Source: Archivesica marissinica
Lineage: Eukaryota > Mollusca > Bivalvia > Venerida > Vesicomyidae
DNA length: 64,000 nucleotides
Reading direction: 5' to 3'
NCBI GenBank assembly: GCA_014843695.1
Contig: CM026390.1
Coordinates: forward strand, 11,882,904-11,946,903
Shown in pieces: positions 1 through 10,955 of this stretch. Under the pieces are notes generated by a model. That model saw only the letters and a list, made by a program, of their open reading frames with translations. It did no database searches and had not been told where the DNA came from. The position numbers and the translations under genes were made by a program. Position 1 is the stretch's first letter. Every line of letters starts with the position of its first letter.

Positions 1-50
1 GAACACATGTGTCTATAATTTCAACATTTATTAAGAAAATTCTTTGAAAA

Positions 51-374
51 TTTCCACTAACCTGTATGTTTATTCGGCAAAAATGTACGTCAAAAAGAGA
101 TTTCGTAGCATTTTCAATTTGTTTTGAAAAATTCTAAAGCGGCGCAATTCGCGTTGAAACCAGCGTTGAAACGAGCATTCTGATTGGATTATGATTGTTC
201 TTCATATATAAAAAACATCTTGTTACATTCTAATAATCCAATCAGAACGCTCGTTTCAACGCTGGTTTCAACGCGAATTGCGCCGCTTTAGAATTTTTCA
301 AAACAAATTGAAAATGCTACGAAATCTCTTTTTGACGTAGATTTTTGCCGAATAAACATACAGGTTAGTGGAAA
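51..374. mobile_element. Long palindromic foldback MITE
   Basis: Two arms of roughly 140 bases are near-perfect reverse complements. The left arm starts TTTCCACTAACCTGTATG at 51 and the right arm ends CATACAGGTTAGTGGAAA at 374. A loop of about 40 AT-rich bases around 190-232 separates them. There is no coding capacity. The structure is that of a foldback-type non-autonomous DNA transposon; the superfamily cannot be told and no clear target duplication is seen. Confidence 0.85.
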
Positions 375-689
375 CACATTTTATTGATAATGTTATTCAC
401 AGTTAAAACTCTCCCGTCGAAGATTTTTTTTGTTGCTGACAGAACCCGTGTCCTAGTATGGAAATGTGACCTGCTATGGCCAATGTATGTGGCAATTGTT
501 TGCAAAGTATACATGCATGCAGCTTAAAGTTGTGTTTTATTTGAAGAACAATATAAAGACTCGGGATAGGCGTTATATTTGGACAGCTTTGTACAAAATT
601 GTTTCAGATAGGGCCATTTTACTGATCGATGCGAAATCTGACATCCCACAGAGTAGAATCCCTGTACTTAAATATATATACTAGTACCC

Positions 690-1076
690 CCAAACGTGCC
701 GAATCCCTGTGGTCAGGATGGGTCCAACGTATGGCCGATAGGCACGAATGCCACGTTCACAGAGCCGGTTCCTGACTGTTTGTGCACTGATGCGATTATT
801 GGTCATCCCAGGAGTAACGGCAGCTGTGTGCGTAGCAGGTAGGAACCGGTCACGTAAATGTGACGTCCGAATGTGATGGTCCTGTTCATTCGTCGTCACA
901 CGTGGTCGACCAGATCTTGGACGGTCGTCCACCGATCCATGTGTTCGATAACGTCGAAGTAGACGTGTTATCGTGATCCGCGTAACCCCGAGTCGATTTG
1001 CGACGTCACGCTAACGTAAACCGCCGTCAATCATGCCAATGGCACGCATTCTCTGATTGCGGTTTAGACTAGGCAT
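690..1076 (-). pseudogene. Tc1-like transposase, N-terminal fragment, broken
   Basis: Starting from ATG at 1076 the frame reads MPSLNRNQRMRAIGMI, meets an in-frame TAG after GGLR, then continues DVANRLGVTRITITRLLRRY, then GSVDDRPRSGRPRVTT, ISAQTVRNRLCERG and RPYVGPILT. This is the double helix-turn-helix DNA-binding half of a Tc1-type transposase, with the GRPR linker between the two HTH units. The DDE catalytic domain is absent: similarity ends near 690. It is a dead relic. Confidence 0.85.
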
Positions 1077-1554
1077 TTTGTTAGAGGTAACAATGGGTAT
1101 GTAAGGTGTTTTTCCTCGATGATAATGCAATACCAGTACAATAAACCGGTTTTCCGATTTGTACATGTGTAGGAAGTTGTCTTTGTTGAGGAGCAGGTGC
1201 AAATCGGAAATTCGGCGTTCCAGGATTATCGGGTGTTTATTTACCTGTGTTTATGGTTGGCTGACGTTGCAATAAGATACCCGGTACTGATACGTAATAA
1301 TATATTAAACCTTTCTATGGTTTTATCTGTTTTACGTCATTTTTAGTTTGGTATCGTTTCTTTTTTGACTCAGTATATGTGCGAAGTCAATCTTGCCCTA
1401 TTATCTGCTGGAAAATCGGCAAAAAGAAATGGCGTTGAAATCAATCTGTGGACTATTTCAAGCCGAGATTGCGATTAGCAGTACATGGGGAATAACTCTG
1501 TGCGATTATTATATATGACTTCATTGGTTGGCTACAAAAAATGGTGATTCATAA

Positions 1555-2800
1555 TCAAGAGGTTACGAGTTAGAACTTGCCAGAACCACGGTAGTGATGT
1601 CCTTAAGCAAGACTCTTAAATCCACAATGCCTTTTCTCTCTCCCTCATGGCTATGGATTCCATCAGATCTCTCCCTCATGGCTATGGATTCCATCAGATC
1701 TCTCCCTCATGGCTATGGATTCCATCAGATCTCTCCCTCATGTCTATTGATTCCATCAGATCTCTCCCTCATGGCTATGGATTCCATCAGATCTCTCCCT
1801 CATGTCTATTGATTCCATCAGATCTCTCCCTCATGTCTATTGATTCCATCAGATCTCTCCCTCATGGCTATGGATTCCATCAGATCTCTCCCTCATGTCT
1901 ATTGATTCCATCAGATCTCTCCCTCATGGCTATGGATTCCATCAGATCTCTCCCTCATGTCTATTGATTCCATCAGATCTCTCCCTCATGGCAATGGATT
2001 CCATCAAATCTCTCCCTCATGTCTATTGATTCCATGAGATCTCTCCCTCATGGCAATGGATTCCATCAAATCTCTCCCTCATGTCTATTGATTCCATCAA
2101 ATATCTCCCTCATGGCAATGGATTCCATCAGATCTCTCCCTCATGGTTATGGATTCCATCAAATCTCTCCCTCATGGCTATGGATTCCATCAAATCTCTC
2201 CCTCATGGTTATGGATTCCATCAAATCTCTCCCTCATGGCTATGGATTCCATCAAATCTCTCCCTCATGGTTATGGATTCCATCAGATCTCTCCCTCATG
2301 GCAATGGATTCCATCAGATCTCTCCCTCATGGCTATGGATTCCATCAAATCCACATTGCCTCAGATCTCTCCCTCATGGTAATTGATTCCATCAGATCTG
2401 TCCCTCATGGCTATGGATTCCATCAAATCCACATTGCCTCAGATCTCTCCCTCATGGTAATTGATTCCATCAGATCTCTCCCTCATTACTACTGATTCCA
2501 TCAGATCTCTCCCTCATGGTTATGGATTCCATCAAATCCACATTTCCTCTGCTCTCTCCCTCATGGTGATTGATTCCATCAGATCTCTCCCTCATGGCTA
2601 TGGATTCCATCAAATCCACATTTCCTCTGCTCTCTCCCTCATGGTGATTGATTCCATCAGATCTCTCCCTCATGGCTATGGATTCCATCAAATCCACATT
2701 GCCTCTTCTCTCTCCCTCATGGCGATGGATTCCACCAGGAATGCAGTCTGGGGAGTGTTTAAACTAATGTTTGCAATCCAACTAAAATCAATTTGCATAA
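1555..2800 (+). mobile_element. SINE (family 1) swollen by an internal 31-bp array
   Basis: The left part (CTTAAGCAAGACTCTTAAAT, then the ATTGCCT-like segment) and the right part (CCAGGAATGCAGTC to a CTAAAATCAATTTGCATAAA tail) match the other family 1 SINEs in the window. Between them the segment CTCCCTCATGGCGATGGATT has been amplified. The 3' tail stops 13 bases from the exon 13 donor. Confidence 0.75.
1636..2745 (+). repeat. 31-bp minisatellite inside a SINE (about 36 units)
   Basis: The unit starts GATCTCTCCCTCATGG and continues CTATGGATTCCATCA. Variants at one to three positions (GGCTATGG, GTCTATTG, GGCAATGG, GGTTATGG) alternate in blocks. A longer subtype with ATCCACATTGCCTCAGATCT, itself SINE sequence, appears from 2345 onward. 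The short open frames here are only repeat translations. Confidence 0.95.
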
Positions 2801-2812
2801 AGAAAATGTTAC

Positions 2813-2891
2813 CATAGAGAGTTGTTGCCTGAGTAAGATGACCATTTCCTTGTGCCCTACCATCACTATCCTCATATAGTATGTAAGCACC
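2813..2891 (-). CDS. TMC exon 13: end of TM10 and HKEMVILLRQQL tail
   Basis: 79 bases, acceptor TTGCAG, donor ATG|GTAACA. One base completes leucine, then VLTYYMRIVMVGHKEMVILL, then RQQLSM, ending phase 0. The HK..(V/I)..L(R/K).QL pattern follows the last TMC helix; family members normally continue with roughly E-G-x-D-K and a short tail, so one more exon is expected. None was recognised in 1-2800. The exon is wedged between two SINE copies: one begins about 13 bases after the donor, the other about 40 bases before the acceptor. Confidence 0.88.
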
Positions 2892-2931
2892 CTGCAATAA
2901 TAAAACATCAAAACCCTGTCACAAGACATCA

Positions 2932-3146
2932 CATGCGCGTTCACTTCAGGTGCGAAAGGTCCGGTGTTCGAGCCCCGCTGGAGCCGTTATGATTGTGCCC
3001 TTAGGCAAGGCATTTAAATTCCACATTGCCTCTTCTATCTCCTTCATGGCAATGGATTCCATCAGGAATGAGGTCTCGAGAGTGAGTAATATAAGTTGAA
3101 AGATCTTGTTTCGCAATTGAGCTAAAATCAATTTGTATAAACTAAG
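2932..3146 (+). mobile_element. SINE family 1, near full length
   Basis: tRNA-derived head with a B box inside GTGTTCGAGCCCCGCTGG, then GCCCTTAGGCAAGGCATTTA, one copy of the CTCATGG-type segment with GGATTCCATCAGGAATGAGG, and the tail GAGCTAAAATCAATTTGTAT. It is pol III style with no coding capacity. It lies about 40 bases upstream of the exon 13 acceptor. Confidence 0.85.
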
Positions 3147-3477
3147 ACATAACAGACAGATGGGTGTTGAAAAAAATAATTTATATTATATTTTCAGCAT
3201 CCATTATACTATTAAAGCACTGCTGTATCTGCCTGTGCAAGAGGCATTTTATGAACTAATAATGATTTCTATAGTTTTGTTCTTTTAAAAAAAAAATCAT
3301 ATGATGATTTCAATGGAATAATAAAAACATTCGGAAACTGATTTGTTTTTGTTTTCCAAAAACGGTGTTTATGTCATTGCATCAAAAGTTAATATAAAAT
3401 TTTCAAAACCAATTGATGAAAAAACAGCTGTGATGGACAATTGATTAGAAGTCAATGATCTTAATCACTCGGCGACC
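3147..3477. other. AT-rich intron sequence, nothing recognised
   Basis: Single-copy looking AT-rich DNA between the SINE and the 40-bp array. No exon with suitable phase and no mobile element end was recognised. Confidence 0.6.
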
Positions 3478-3846
3478 TCAATAAATATGGATTGACAATC
3501 TCACAGTAACACAAGAAGTAAGAAATATGGATTGACAATCTTACAGTAACACAAGAAGTAAGAAATATGGATTGACAATCTCATAGCACCACAAGAAGTA
3601 AGAAATATGGATTGACAATCTCATAGCACCACAAGAAGTAAGAAATATGGATTGACAATCTCATAGCACCACAAGAAGTAAGAAATATGGATTGACAATC
3701 TTACAGTAACACAAGAAGTAAGAAATATGGATTGACAATCTCACAGCACCACAAGAAGTAAGAAATATGGATTGACAATCTTACAGCACCACAAGAAGTA
3801 AGAAATATGGATTGACAATCTCACAGTACCACAAGAAGTAAGAAAT
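3478..3846. repeat. 40-bp array, distal part (about 9 units)
   Basis: Plus-strand unit: GGATTGACAATCTCATAGCA then CCACAAGAAGTAAGAAATAT. On the gene strand each unit holds CTTGTGGTGCT then GTGAGATTGTC or GTAAGATTGTC, the exon 12 end plus donor. It is continuous in sequence and phase with the proximal part at 6458-7001; the two halves are separated by a transposon insertion. Confidence 0.95.
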
Positions 3847-4065
3847 ACACGGAAACACGGTTTGGCTTATTATATAGTGCGCACCGTTTTGACCTACTTT
3901 CGCCAAAATGAGACTAACAGGTAAACAAACGTAAATATGCATTACTCGTATAGGAATGACACACCCAAGTGTCACATAATCTTGAAATTTACCAGTAGTT
4001 AGACGCAATATCTGTTCCTACGAATGTATATGGGTTATAGGGTTCAGAGAATTACTTAGTGTGTC

Positions 4066-4285
4066 GTCCATTGTCCAGTGGTACAGCGGTAGATTGTCTT
4101 ATTTGGATTCAAAGGGTCCCGGGTTTGATACTAGTTTGGGGCACATATAGTGTCATTGAGTGAGGCATCTCAGTACTGGTTAGTGACTTAAGTCTGCTAA
4201 GCCTGTCCAAAAAACATGTCACGGTCCCCAAAAGGTGCTTGGCATCAATAAAACATACAATGTACATAAGTAATTGATGCATTAG
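4066..4285 (+). mobile_element. Possible SINE (tRNA-like head)
   Basis: GTCCAGTGGTACAGCGGTAG resembles an A box region and CCCGGGTTTGATACT a decayed B box. A tail with CATCAATAAAACATACAATG follows. No second copy was found in the window, so this is less certain than the other SINEs. Confidence 0.5.
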
Positions 4286-4334
4286 TAACATTTAGGTCAC
4301 ACACACCATATTAACTATATTAACGCATGACATT

Positions 4335-5715
4335 GGAATGGCCTCCCTCCCCTCAACGAAGGATCACTGCCGGCCCAATGGAAGTCAGTAAATGTTGCTC
4401 CCATTTACAAACAAGGGGACAAGTCACACCCCGCCAACTATAGGCCTATCTCACTGACATGTGTTCTATGCAAGGTACTAGAACATATACTTAGTTTCCT
4501 CCTCAATAGTAAAACACTTCACTAACCACAGTATTCTGTACCATTTGCAGCATGGTTTTAGAGAAAAACGGTCATGCCTGACCCAATTAGTAATGCTAAT
4601 CAATGACTTGGTTACCTCTGTCTACAATAAGCATCAGGTACCGGTAGATCTCATCCTATTAAACTTCAGTAAGACTTTCGATAAGGTCAATCACGAGAAA
4701 GTACTACTAAAAATGCATGACTATGTAGTTAGAGGTCAAACATTAAGGTGGATTAAGAGTTTTCTAAATAATAGACTCCAGTCAGTTGTCCTTAATGGTA
4801 TTAGTGCAGATGCCATTCCTCTGGAGTCCCACAGGGATCCGTACTTGGACCCCTGCTTTTCCTAGCCTATATAAACGACCTCCCACAAAACATCAGTTCC
4901 AAAGTCTGCATCTTTGCAGATGATACTGCAGTCTATCTATCATCTGCAAATGAATCGGTCACGCTCCAATATGATCTTAAGAGATTAGAAGAGTGGGAGT
5001 TGGAGTGGGACATGGAATTTAACCCCTCCAAATATCAAGTTATCCACGTCACCAGAAGGAAACATCCTATTCCCAGTCAATATGAACTCCACTTGAGTCG
5101 GTCACCTCAGCCAAATACCTTGGCATGGATATCTCAAATAACCTGTCGTGGGACACTCACATAAAAAGGTCAACTAAGAAAGCAAACCAAACATTAGGAT
5201 TCCTACGTAGAAACCTCCAGGTCAAATACGAACCCCTTAAGTCCATGGCTTACCAGACACTAGTGAGACCCCAGCTTGAATATGGCTCCGAGATCTGGTT
5301 GCCCCATACCCAAACAATGATAGACCATATGAAGGTGTCCAGCGAAGAGCAGCCCGTTGAATAAAGGCTGACTTCTATCGTACATCTAGTGTTACAGACA
5401 TGCTACATTCCCTAAATCTATGCAGACTAGATCAACGGCGTATTGACAATATTGGTTATCCCTTCTGTATAAAATTCATAATGATCTTGTTGTTATTCCC
5501 ATTGAAAATTACCTAGTTCCCCTCTCCCGTCCTGCTCGCCATTGCCATTCCTTAAGCTATAGGTTAATTACAGCAACTACACACTACTACAAGTTTTCCT
5601 TTTTTCCACGAACAATCTACCATTGGAACCATCTCCCTCCTGACATTGTCCATCTCCCTACCACAGAGCAATTCAATACAACAGTTTGCCATATTGACCA
5701 TGCCAGTCCCTAGTT
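4335..5715 (+). pseudogene. Non-LTR retrotransposon reverse transcriptase, decayed 3' part
   Basis: The pieces lie in order but in shifting frames: an N-terminal NVAPIYKQGDKSHPANYRPI segment with SLTCVLCKVLEHI, then QHGFREKRSCLTQL, LLNFSKTFDKVNHEKVLLK and WIKSFLNNRLQSVVLNG (4545-4865). After a frameshift follow a SVLGP.LF.AYINDLP segment and the catalytic FADDTAVYLS motif. The later part (5125-5364) has KYLGMDISNNLSWDTHI and a thumb-like RPQLEYGSEIW, and then a LINE C-terminal segment with LLYKIHNDL. The first catalytic aspartate site reads LNFSKTFDK instead of the usual LDFSKAFDK. Jockey-like clade is likely. The 5' ORF and endonuclease are missing. Confidence 0.85.
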
Positions 5716-5865
5716 GTTCTGCGCAGCTGCTTTTAAACTTTTACCACAACTTATTTTCATTACTTTCTTAAATTATGCTTTTAATTATTCATACTGTTAA
5801 CTTCTTTGCGGTTTTTGACGCGCAACATGTCTACGTCCCCGCGAGGGGTTCGACATTAGCGGAAG

Positions 5866-5960
5866 ATAGATAAAGGTAGATAAAGATAGGTAGATAAAGG
5901 TAAGTAGATAAAGATAGGTAGATAAGGATAGATAGATAGATTAGATAGCTAGATATATAG
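5866..5960 (+). repeat. TAGATAAAG/GATAGATA microsatellite
   Basis: Imperfect GATA-type repeats (AGATAAAGGTAGATAAAGAT and variants) lie about 150 bases after the last LINE coding match. They may be the LINE's simple-repeat tail. Confidence 0.8.
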
Positions 5961-6457
5961 ATTAGTATAAGATACTATGTACAGTCCAGCCCCAGCCTTT
6001 ACCATTTTTGCTGAGCGACTGGCCACTGTACCACTCGGGACTGTTTTTGACCTTAGTATGTGGTTATTTTCAACATTCTGTCTCAACTGAGATGTTTATC
6101 AACAGTCCCCGACAAGCGCCACCCTGTCATACTCAGTAGTGTGTGCTGGGAGTAACCAGTATATGTGGATGAATAAGTTACTACCCTAAATCATCGTTAG
6201 ATGAAAGGGTTTTTTAGACGAAACTAGTACGTGAATTCGTGTTTACTCTCTAATATTCACTTCTGTTATCAGTAGTTATATAAATACGGATAGAATACAG
6301 TTACAAAACAACCTACCAAAGTAAACAGAGTATGTCGAAGGTAGTATATTGCCAAAATACGCTAAACCGGTGATTTTATAACGAACGGTTTTAATGTTTG
6401 TTTACCTGTTTATAAGAATCTGGGTCAAGACGGTGTCCAAACCGTGTTTCCGTGTAT

Positions 6458-7001
6458 ATGGATTGACAATCTCACAGCACCACAAGAAGTAAGAAATATG
6501 GATTGACAATCTTACAGTAACACAAGAAGTAAGAAATATGGATTGACAATCTTACAGTAACACAAGAAGTAAGAAATATGGATTGACAATCTCACAGTAG
6601 CACCACAAGAAGTAAGAAATATGGATTGACAATCTCACAGCACCACAAGAAGTGAGAAATATGGATTGACAATCTCACAGCTACACAAGAAGTAAGAAAT
6701 ATGGATTGACAATCTCACAGCTACACAAGAAGTAAGAAATATGGATTGACAATCTCATAGCACCACAAGAAGTAAGAAATATGAATTGACAATCTTACAG
6801 TAGCACCACAAGAAGTAAGAAATATGGATTGACAATCTCACAGCACCACAAGAAGTAAGAAATATGGATTGACAATCTCACAGCTACACAAGAAGTAAGA
6901 AATATGGATTGACAATCTCACAGCTACACAAGAAGTAAGAAATATGGATTGACAATCTCATAGCACCACAAGAAGTAAGAAATATGAATTGACAATCTTA
7001 C
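6458..7001. repeat. 40-bp array, proximal part abutting exon 12 (about 13 units)
   Basis: Same unit as 3478-3846. At the exon border the gene-strand sequence passes from GCTCGTGGTGCTACT|GTAAGATTGTC of exon 12 directly into unit copies CTTGTGGTGCT..GTGAGATTGTC. Two unit types alternate: CACAGCACCACAAG and the four-base-shorter CACAGCTACACAAG. Confidence 0.95.
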
Positions 7002-7166
7002 AGTAGCACCACGAGCGTAGAGGCAATGAATCCCGTGGAGGAGATGAATTTGATGATGATGTGTAGCACTTCATACTCCTCCTTCCAGCTATCCACAAGT
7101 TGAACGACAATCTCATAGCTTGTCGTGTGATTTCGGAATGGACCACATGCCACACTCGGCTTTAAA
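7002..7166 (-). CDS. TMC exon 12: CGPF loop and TM10; donor seeds the 40-bp array
   Basis: 165 bases, acceptor TTTCAG, donor CTACT|GTAAGA. One base completes phenylalanine from exon 11; 54 codons follow, starting LKPSVACGPFRNHTTSYEIV, passing through VDSWKEEYEVLHIIIKFISS and ending TGFIASTLVVL plus two bases. CGPF(R/T)N is the family's conserved loop before the last helix. The exon end CTCGTGGTGCTACT and its donor GTAAGATTGTCAATTCAT reappear in every unit of the 40-bp array. Confidence 0.94.
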
Positions 7167-7918
7167 CTGAAAGCATAATGAATAAAAAATTAGCATACAA
7201 CATTACAATTGGACAATTTAGTGGAGTATTTCATTAACCTATTGTTTGTTTCTCAGATAGCCACTAGCTCCAGTACCACTGTTGTACTGTAGAAGTGGAT
7301 ATTTTTGCATGACGAACAGTTCATGAAATATCATTTTCGGACATTTCACGGCTGAAATATTTGCGGAAATAAATAAAGACCGTAATATTAGTATATTGTT
7401 AAAATTGCACGTCATATTTCCTTTCAAGATAGATTTTACTCATAAAATCATAGTGTATCGCCGATAATCTAACCTATTTATGCATTGTATTTTTTTTAAA
7501 AACCAGTTCTCCTGCAAAGCACAAAAATAAATTTGACTTTGCTAAAATGGAACAAACTGACTTTTTTTTATCATTCGCTTTTAAGGTCATAATATGGTCA
7601 TAAAAATCCTGTCTTATAGGCGAGTAAGTACGGTAGAGGGAAGGCTTAAATAAACTTGCTTCCAATTTTTTACAACTATCAACTATTATCAATTTTTCAT
7701 TTAAGCTGGGGACCGAGGCCATAGTGGATCATACATATTGTCCTTTAGTGATTACTAATCGATAACAAAGTAAACACATGATAAAATCTAGCTTTTTTTA
7801 GATATTGAAATACCGTAAATTAATAGGGACTGAGAATATACAGACGGACGACACATCTACTACAAGGGCTTGTGGAAATGCTTGTTGTAGTTTATGGAAT
7901 AACGCAAGCTGTACTTAC
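7167..7918. other. Intron between exons 11 and 12
   Basis: AT-rich, no array, no recognised mobile element. It is one of the few short, clean introns in the window. Confidence 0.7.
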
Positions 7919-8034
7919 AATATAACGGCACAGGCTACAACAACTGTAGCCATAATAAAGAAACACAAGAGGAATCCCATGAAGATAGTGTGAGCTGTCG
8001 ATGCCCGCCACGGTCGCAGCGATGGTTTACAGTT
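7919..8034 (-). CDS. TMC exon 11: NCKPSLRPWRAS and TM9
   Basis: 116 bases, acceptor TTGTGCAG, donor ATT|GTAAGT, phase 0 in, two bases out. It encodes NCKPSLRPWRASTAHTIFMG, then FLLCFFIMATVVVACAVI. The N(C)(K/R)P..RPWRA(S/A) motif followed by a membrane helix follows the FYVK(K/R) segment in TMC5/7-type proteins. The 5' half of this exon together with its acceptor is duplicated immediately upstream (8078-8180), giving a second, decoy 3' splice site. Confidence 0.93.
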
Positions 8035-8180
8035 CTGCACAACACTTATCTATAGATAATAAACATAACATGCAATTATTGATAGTGTGAGCTGTCGATG
8101 CCCGCCACGGTCGCAGTGACGGTTTACAGTTCTGCACAACACTTATCTATAGATAATAAACATAACATGCAATTATTGAT
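7984..8180. repeat. Two-copy tandem duplication of the exon 11 acceptor region
   Basis: About 94 bases (GATAGTGTGAGCTGTCGATG through the start-of-exon code, the AG and upstream intron to ATAACATGCAATTATT) occur at 7984-8077 and again at 8078-8180. They differ at two or three positions (GTCGCAGCGATGG versus GTCGCAGTGACGG). A third, decayed start follows at about 8181. Confidence 0.92.
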
Positions 8181-8196
8181 AGTGTAAGCCATCGAC

Positions 8197-9047
8197 GCCA
8201 TTTCCTTCATAGAGATTTAGGTTAATATACTATTATATCTCCATACAAACGACAGCCATTTAGCTATCATGCAGTGGATAAGTAGTCGTCATATATATCC
8301 CACCCCCATAGATATTACTGGGACTACATGAGATTCTGGCCGTTAATATTAATTATTTCACGCGGTTCGATTAGAAATAGCGTGAAATTTTTGTCTATCC
8401 GCGGAACGCATTGCAAAGGGTGATTATGAATATTGGTCAGGTGCAGCGATGCGTAAATATACGCGTATGTGTAAGGGATATGTGTTGTAACTGGTCATTC
8501 TACCAGACGACTTCGCACAGTACACGTCTTGTTTACTTTATTCTCAAATTATTTTATATACATATTCACAATGATAGCATACGTCTACGCAGATAAAATG
8601 AGGTCCAACATTGGGCGATCTGACACCAAAATGACAAATGGACACAGGTTTCTCAGAGCAAATACATTTTTAAAAAAATAAAAAAATGAAGAAAAAACAT
8701 GTATGATCTCTGTGTTTTTCCTGGGCGAGTCGGTTCGCATGTGCGTGCTTAGATTGGTATTCTGTAAAATAAGTTGCACTTATTAACTTGTATACCGGGC
8801 AAGAGACGTATGCTATTATTTTAGTGTGACCAAAATGTTTCATTTCGGTGCATTTTGCATCCAGTTGTATATTGTGCGGCTGCAAATAGTTCATGCATCT
8901 AATAAACACTCCCGTCTGGTCATGCATATGGTGTTTGTGTTTCTTATTTGAGTAGAGCAAAGACGAATATTGATTTGGCTACTACATTGTCAATGTATGT
9001 CATATTGGAAATGGCATCAAGAGGTGTCTATGAGAGAAAGGGTTAAC
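8197..9047. mobile_element. Degenerate MITE (AACCCTTTC type), interrupted
   Basis: The left part (TTCCTTCATAGAGATTTAGG ... GACTACATGAGATTCTGGCC) matches 17549-17675, and the right part (TTGGCTACTACATTGTCAAT ... GAGAAAGGGTTAACAGG) matches 17693-17768. About 600 unrelated AT-rich bases (about 8353-8960) sit between them here. The termini resemble the TTAA-type MITEs elsewhere in the window. Confidence 0.65.
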
Positions 9048-9375
9048 AGGAATATAACTCAGTGTTTGGAATACAGATGTACGAGCAACGTTGCTAGGGC
9101 TGTTCCCGATGTTGTCCATATTTGTAGCCTGATTCTTCTGCACTTTTGAAAATGCTATAATTTATATACATAACTGAATGATTGTCGTGATTTATGTATG
9201 TGCACAATTTGATTGTAATGATGTTGTGATATTTAATTGTAAATTGTGTTCTACTTATTGTGAAAAATATTATCTAATTTCACATTACCATGTCGAGCCG
9301 TAAAACGAAATTATTTCAACTTCCGAATAAACACTTATATAAAATATATAAAATGTGTAGGAACTATGTACTTAC

Positions 9376-9451
9376 TCTTTTAACATAAAAGATGATGAAC
9401 AGTTTGATGATCATAACGAGCGACAGCATCGGAGCGAAGTACGTCCCTAAC
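9376..9451 (-). CDS. TMC exon 10: LGTYFAPM...IKLFIIFYVKR
   Basis: 76 bases, acceptor TTTTCAG, donor AGA|GTAAGT. One base finishes the tryptophan codon, then 25 codons: LGTYFAPMLSLVMIIKLFII, then FYVKR, ending phase 0. With exon 9 this gives CWLG..F.P.L......K.F..FY.KR, the signature segment of the TMC domain. The 19-bp array ends about 12 bases upstream of the acceptor. Confidence 0.94.
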
Positions 9452-9455
9452 CTGA

Positions 9456-10437
9456 AAATAAAATAATAGTTACAATATACAACAATAGTTACAATATACA
9501 ACATAGTTACAATATACAACAATAGTTACAATATACAACATAGTTACAATATACAACAATAGTTACAAGATACAACAATAGTTACAATAGTTACAATATA
9601 CAACAATAGTTACAATAAACAACAATAGTTACAATAAACAACAATAGTTACAGGATAAAACAATAGTTACAATATACAACATAGTTACAATATACAACAA
9701 TAGTTACAATATACAACATAGTTACAATATACAACAATAGTTACAATATACAACATAGTTACAATATACAACAATAGTTACAAGATACAACAATAGTTAC
9801 AATAGTTACAATATACAACAATAGTTACAATAAACAACAATAGTTACAATATACAACATAGTTACAATATACAACAATAGTTACAATATACAACATAGTT
9901 ACAATATACAACAATAGTTACAAGATACAACAATAGTTACAATAGTTACAATATACAACAATAGTTACAATAAACAACAATAGTTACAATAAACAACAAT
10001 AGTTACAGGATAAAACAATAGTTACAATATACAACAATAGTTACAATAAACAACAATAGTTACAGGATAAAACAATAGTTACAATATACAACAATAGTTA
10101 CAATATACAACATAGTTACAATATACAACAATAGTTACAATAAACAACAATATTTACAATATACAACAATAGTTACAGGATAAAACAATAGTTACAATAT
10201 ACAACAATAGTTACAATAAACAACAATAGTTACAGGATAAAACAATAGTTACAATATACAACAATAGTTACAATATACAACAATAGTTACAATATACAAA
10301 CATAGTTACAGGATACAACAATAGTTACAACATACAACAATAGTTACAATATACAACAATAGTTACAATATATAACAATAGTTACAATATACAACAATAG
10401 TTACAATATACAGCAATAGCTACAAGATATTGTTCTA
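9456..10437. repeat. 19-bp minisatellite abutting the exon 10 acceptor (about 50 units)
   Basis: Unit TTACAATATACAACAATAG with 18-base and GATA-containing variants. On the gene strand it lies upstream of exon 10 and ends at AACTATTATTTTATTTTCAG, about 12 bases before the splice site. It therefore provides most of the sequence in which the branch point must lie. Confidence 0.95.
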
Positions 10438-10955
10438 CATCAGATCATACATACATAACATAAATTGTTCATCCAACATTGATAATTTAGTTTGAAGTGA
10501 TGTAAATAATGTTGTCATAACTTGTAGCCCAACACATTTCCTTTTCCCCAGATTATATCGTATACAGCATACTAATTAATCCTAACTTAATTTCTAATTG
10601 TTTTCCACGTATTTCAATGTATGCATAATTGTAATATAATGTATGAAAAAAATGCAAATATTATTCAACTTAAAACAATAATCAAATTGTCTTTGTATTT
10701 AAATGTTATGTCACAGCAACATCAAACATTAATTAAGGACATTCCAGTGATAGGGGATAACCCCCTGTGCTCCTCTGAGTATTGTATTCTACTTGAGCTG
10801 GAAACAGAGTTCAACTCTATCAGTATCACACAAGCCAGCTGGATAGCTTCATAATGGATGAAAGAATTTGACCCCTGCCCCATCAACGCCCCTGGTACAA
10901 ATCAAGGTATTTTATCCCATGTTTTTGTCAGGCAATAATGATAAGAATAAGATAA
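10438..10955. other. Unique intron sequence between two arrays
   Basis: AT-rich DNA with no exon in phase and no recognised element. An open frame at 10621-10854 has no recognisable protein features and is probably chance. Confidence 0.6.

Larger units (their letters stand above)
3847..6457. mobile_element. 2.6-kb TIR element inserted in the 40-bp array
   Basis: Left end ACACGGAAACACGGTTTGG and right end CCAAACCGTGTTTCCGTGT are 19-base perfect inverted repeats, with a further inverted match around AACAGGTAAACAAAC. Removing the element and one AT from the AT|ACACGG...CCGTGT|AT junctions restores an intact array unit (AGAAATATGGATTG), so the target duplication is two bases. The interior holds a SINE-like stretch and LINE remains but no transposase that I recognise, so it is non-autonomous. 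Confidence 0.75.

Noticed and set aside
1..2700. Last C-terminal TMC exon left of exon 13
   Set aside because: I looked for an acceptor followed in phase 0 by an EG.DK-like segment on the minus strand and found none; most of the stretch is SINE array, Tc1 relic and palindrome.
7805..7993. 62-codon plus-strand frame
   Set aside because: It is the antisense shadow of TMC exon 11, which has family motifs and proper splice sites.
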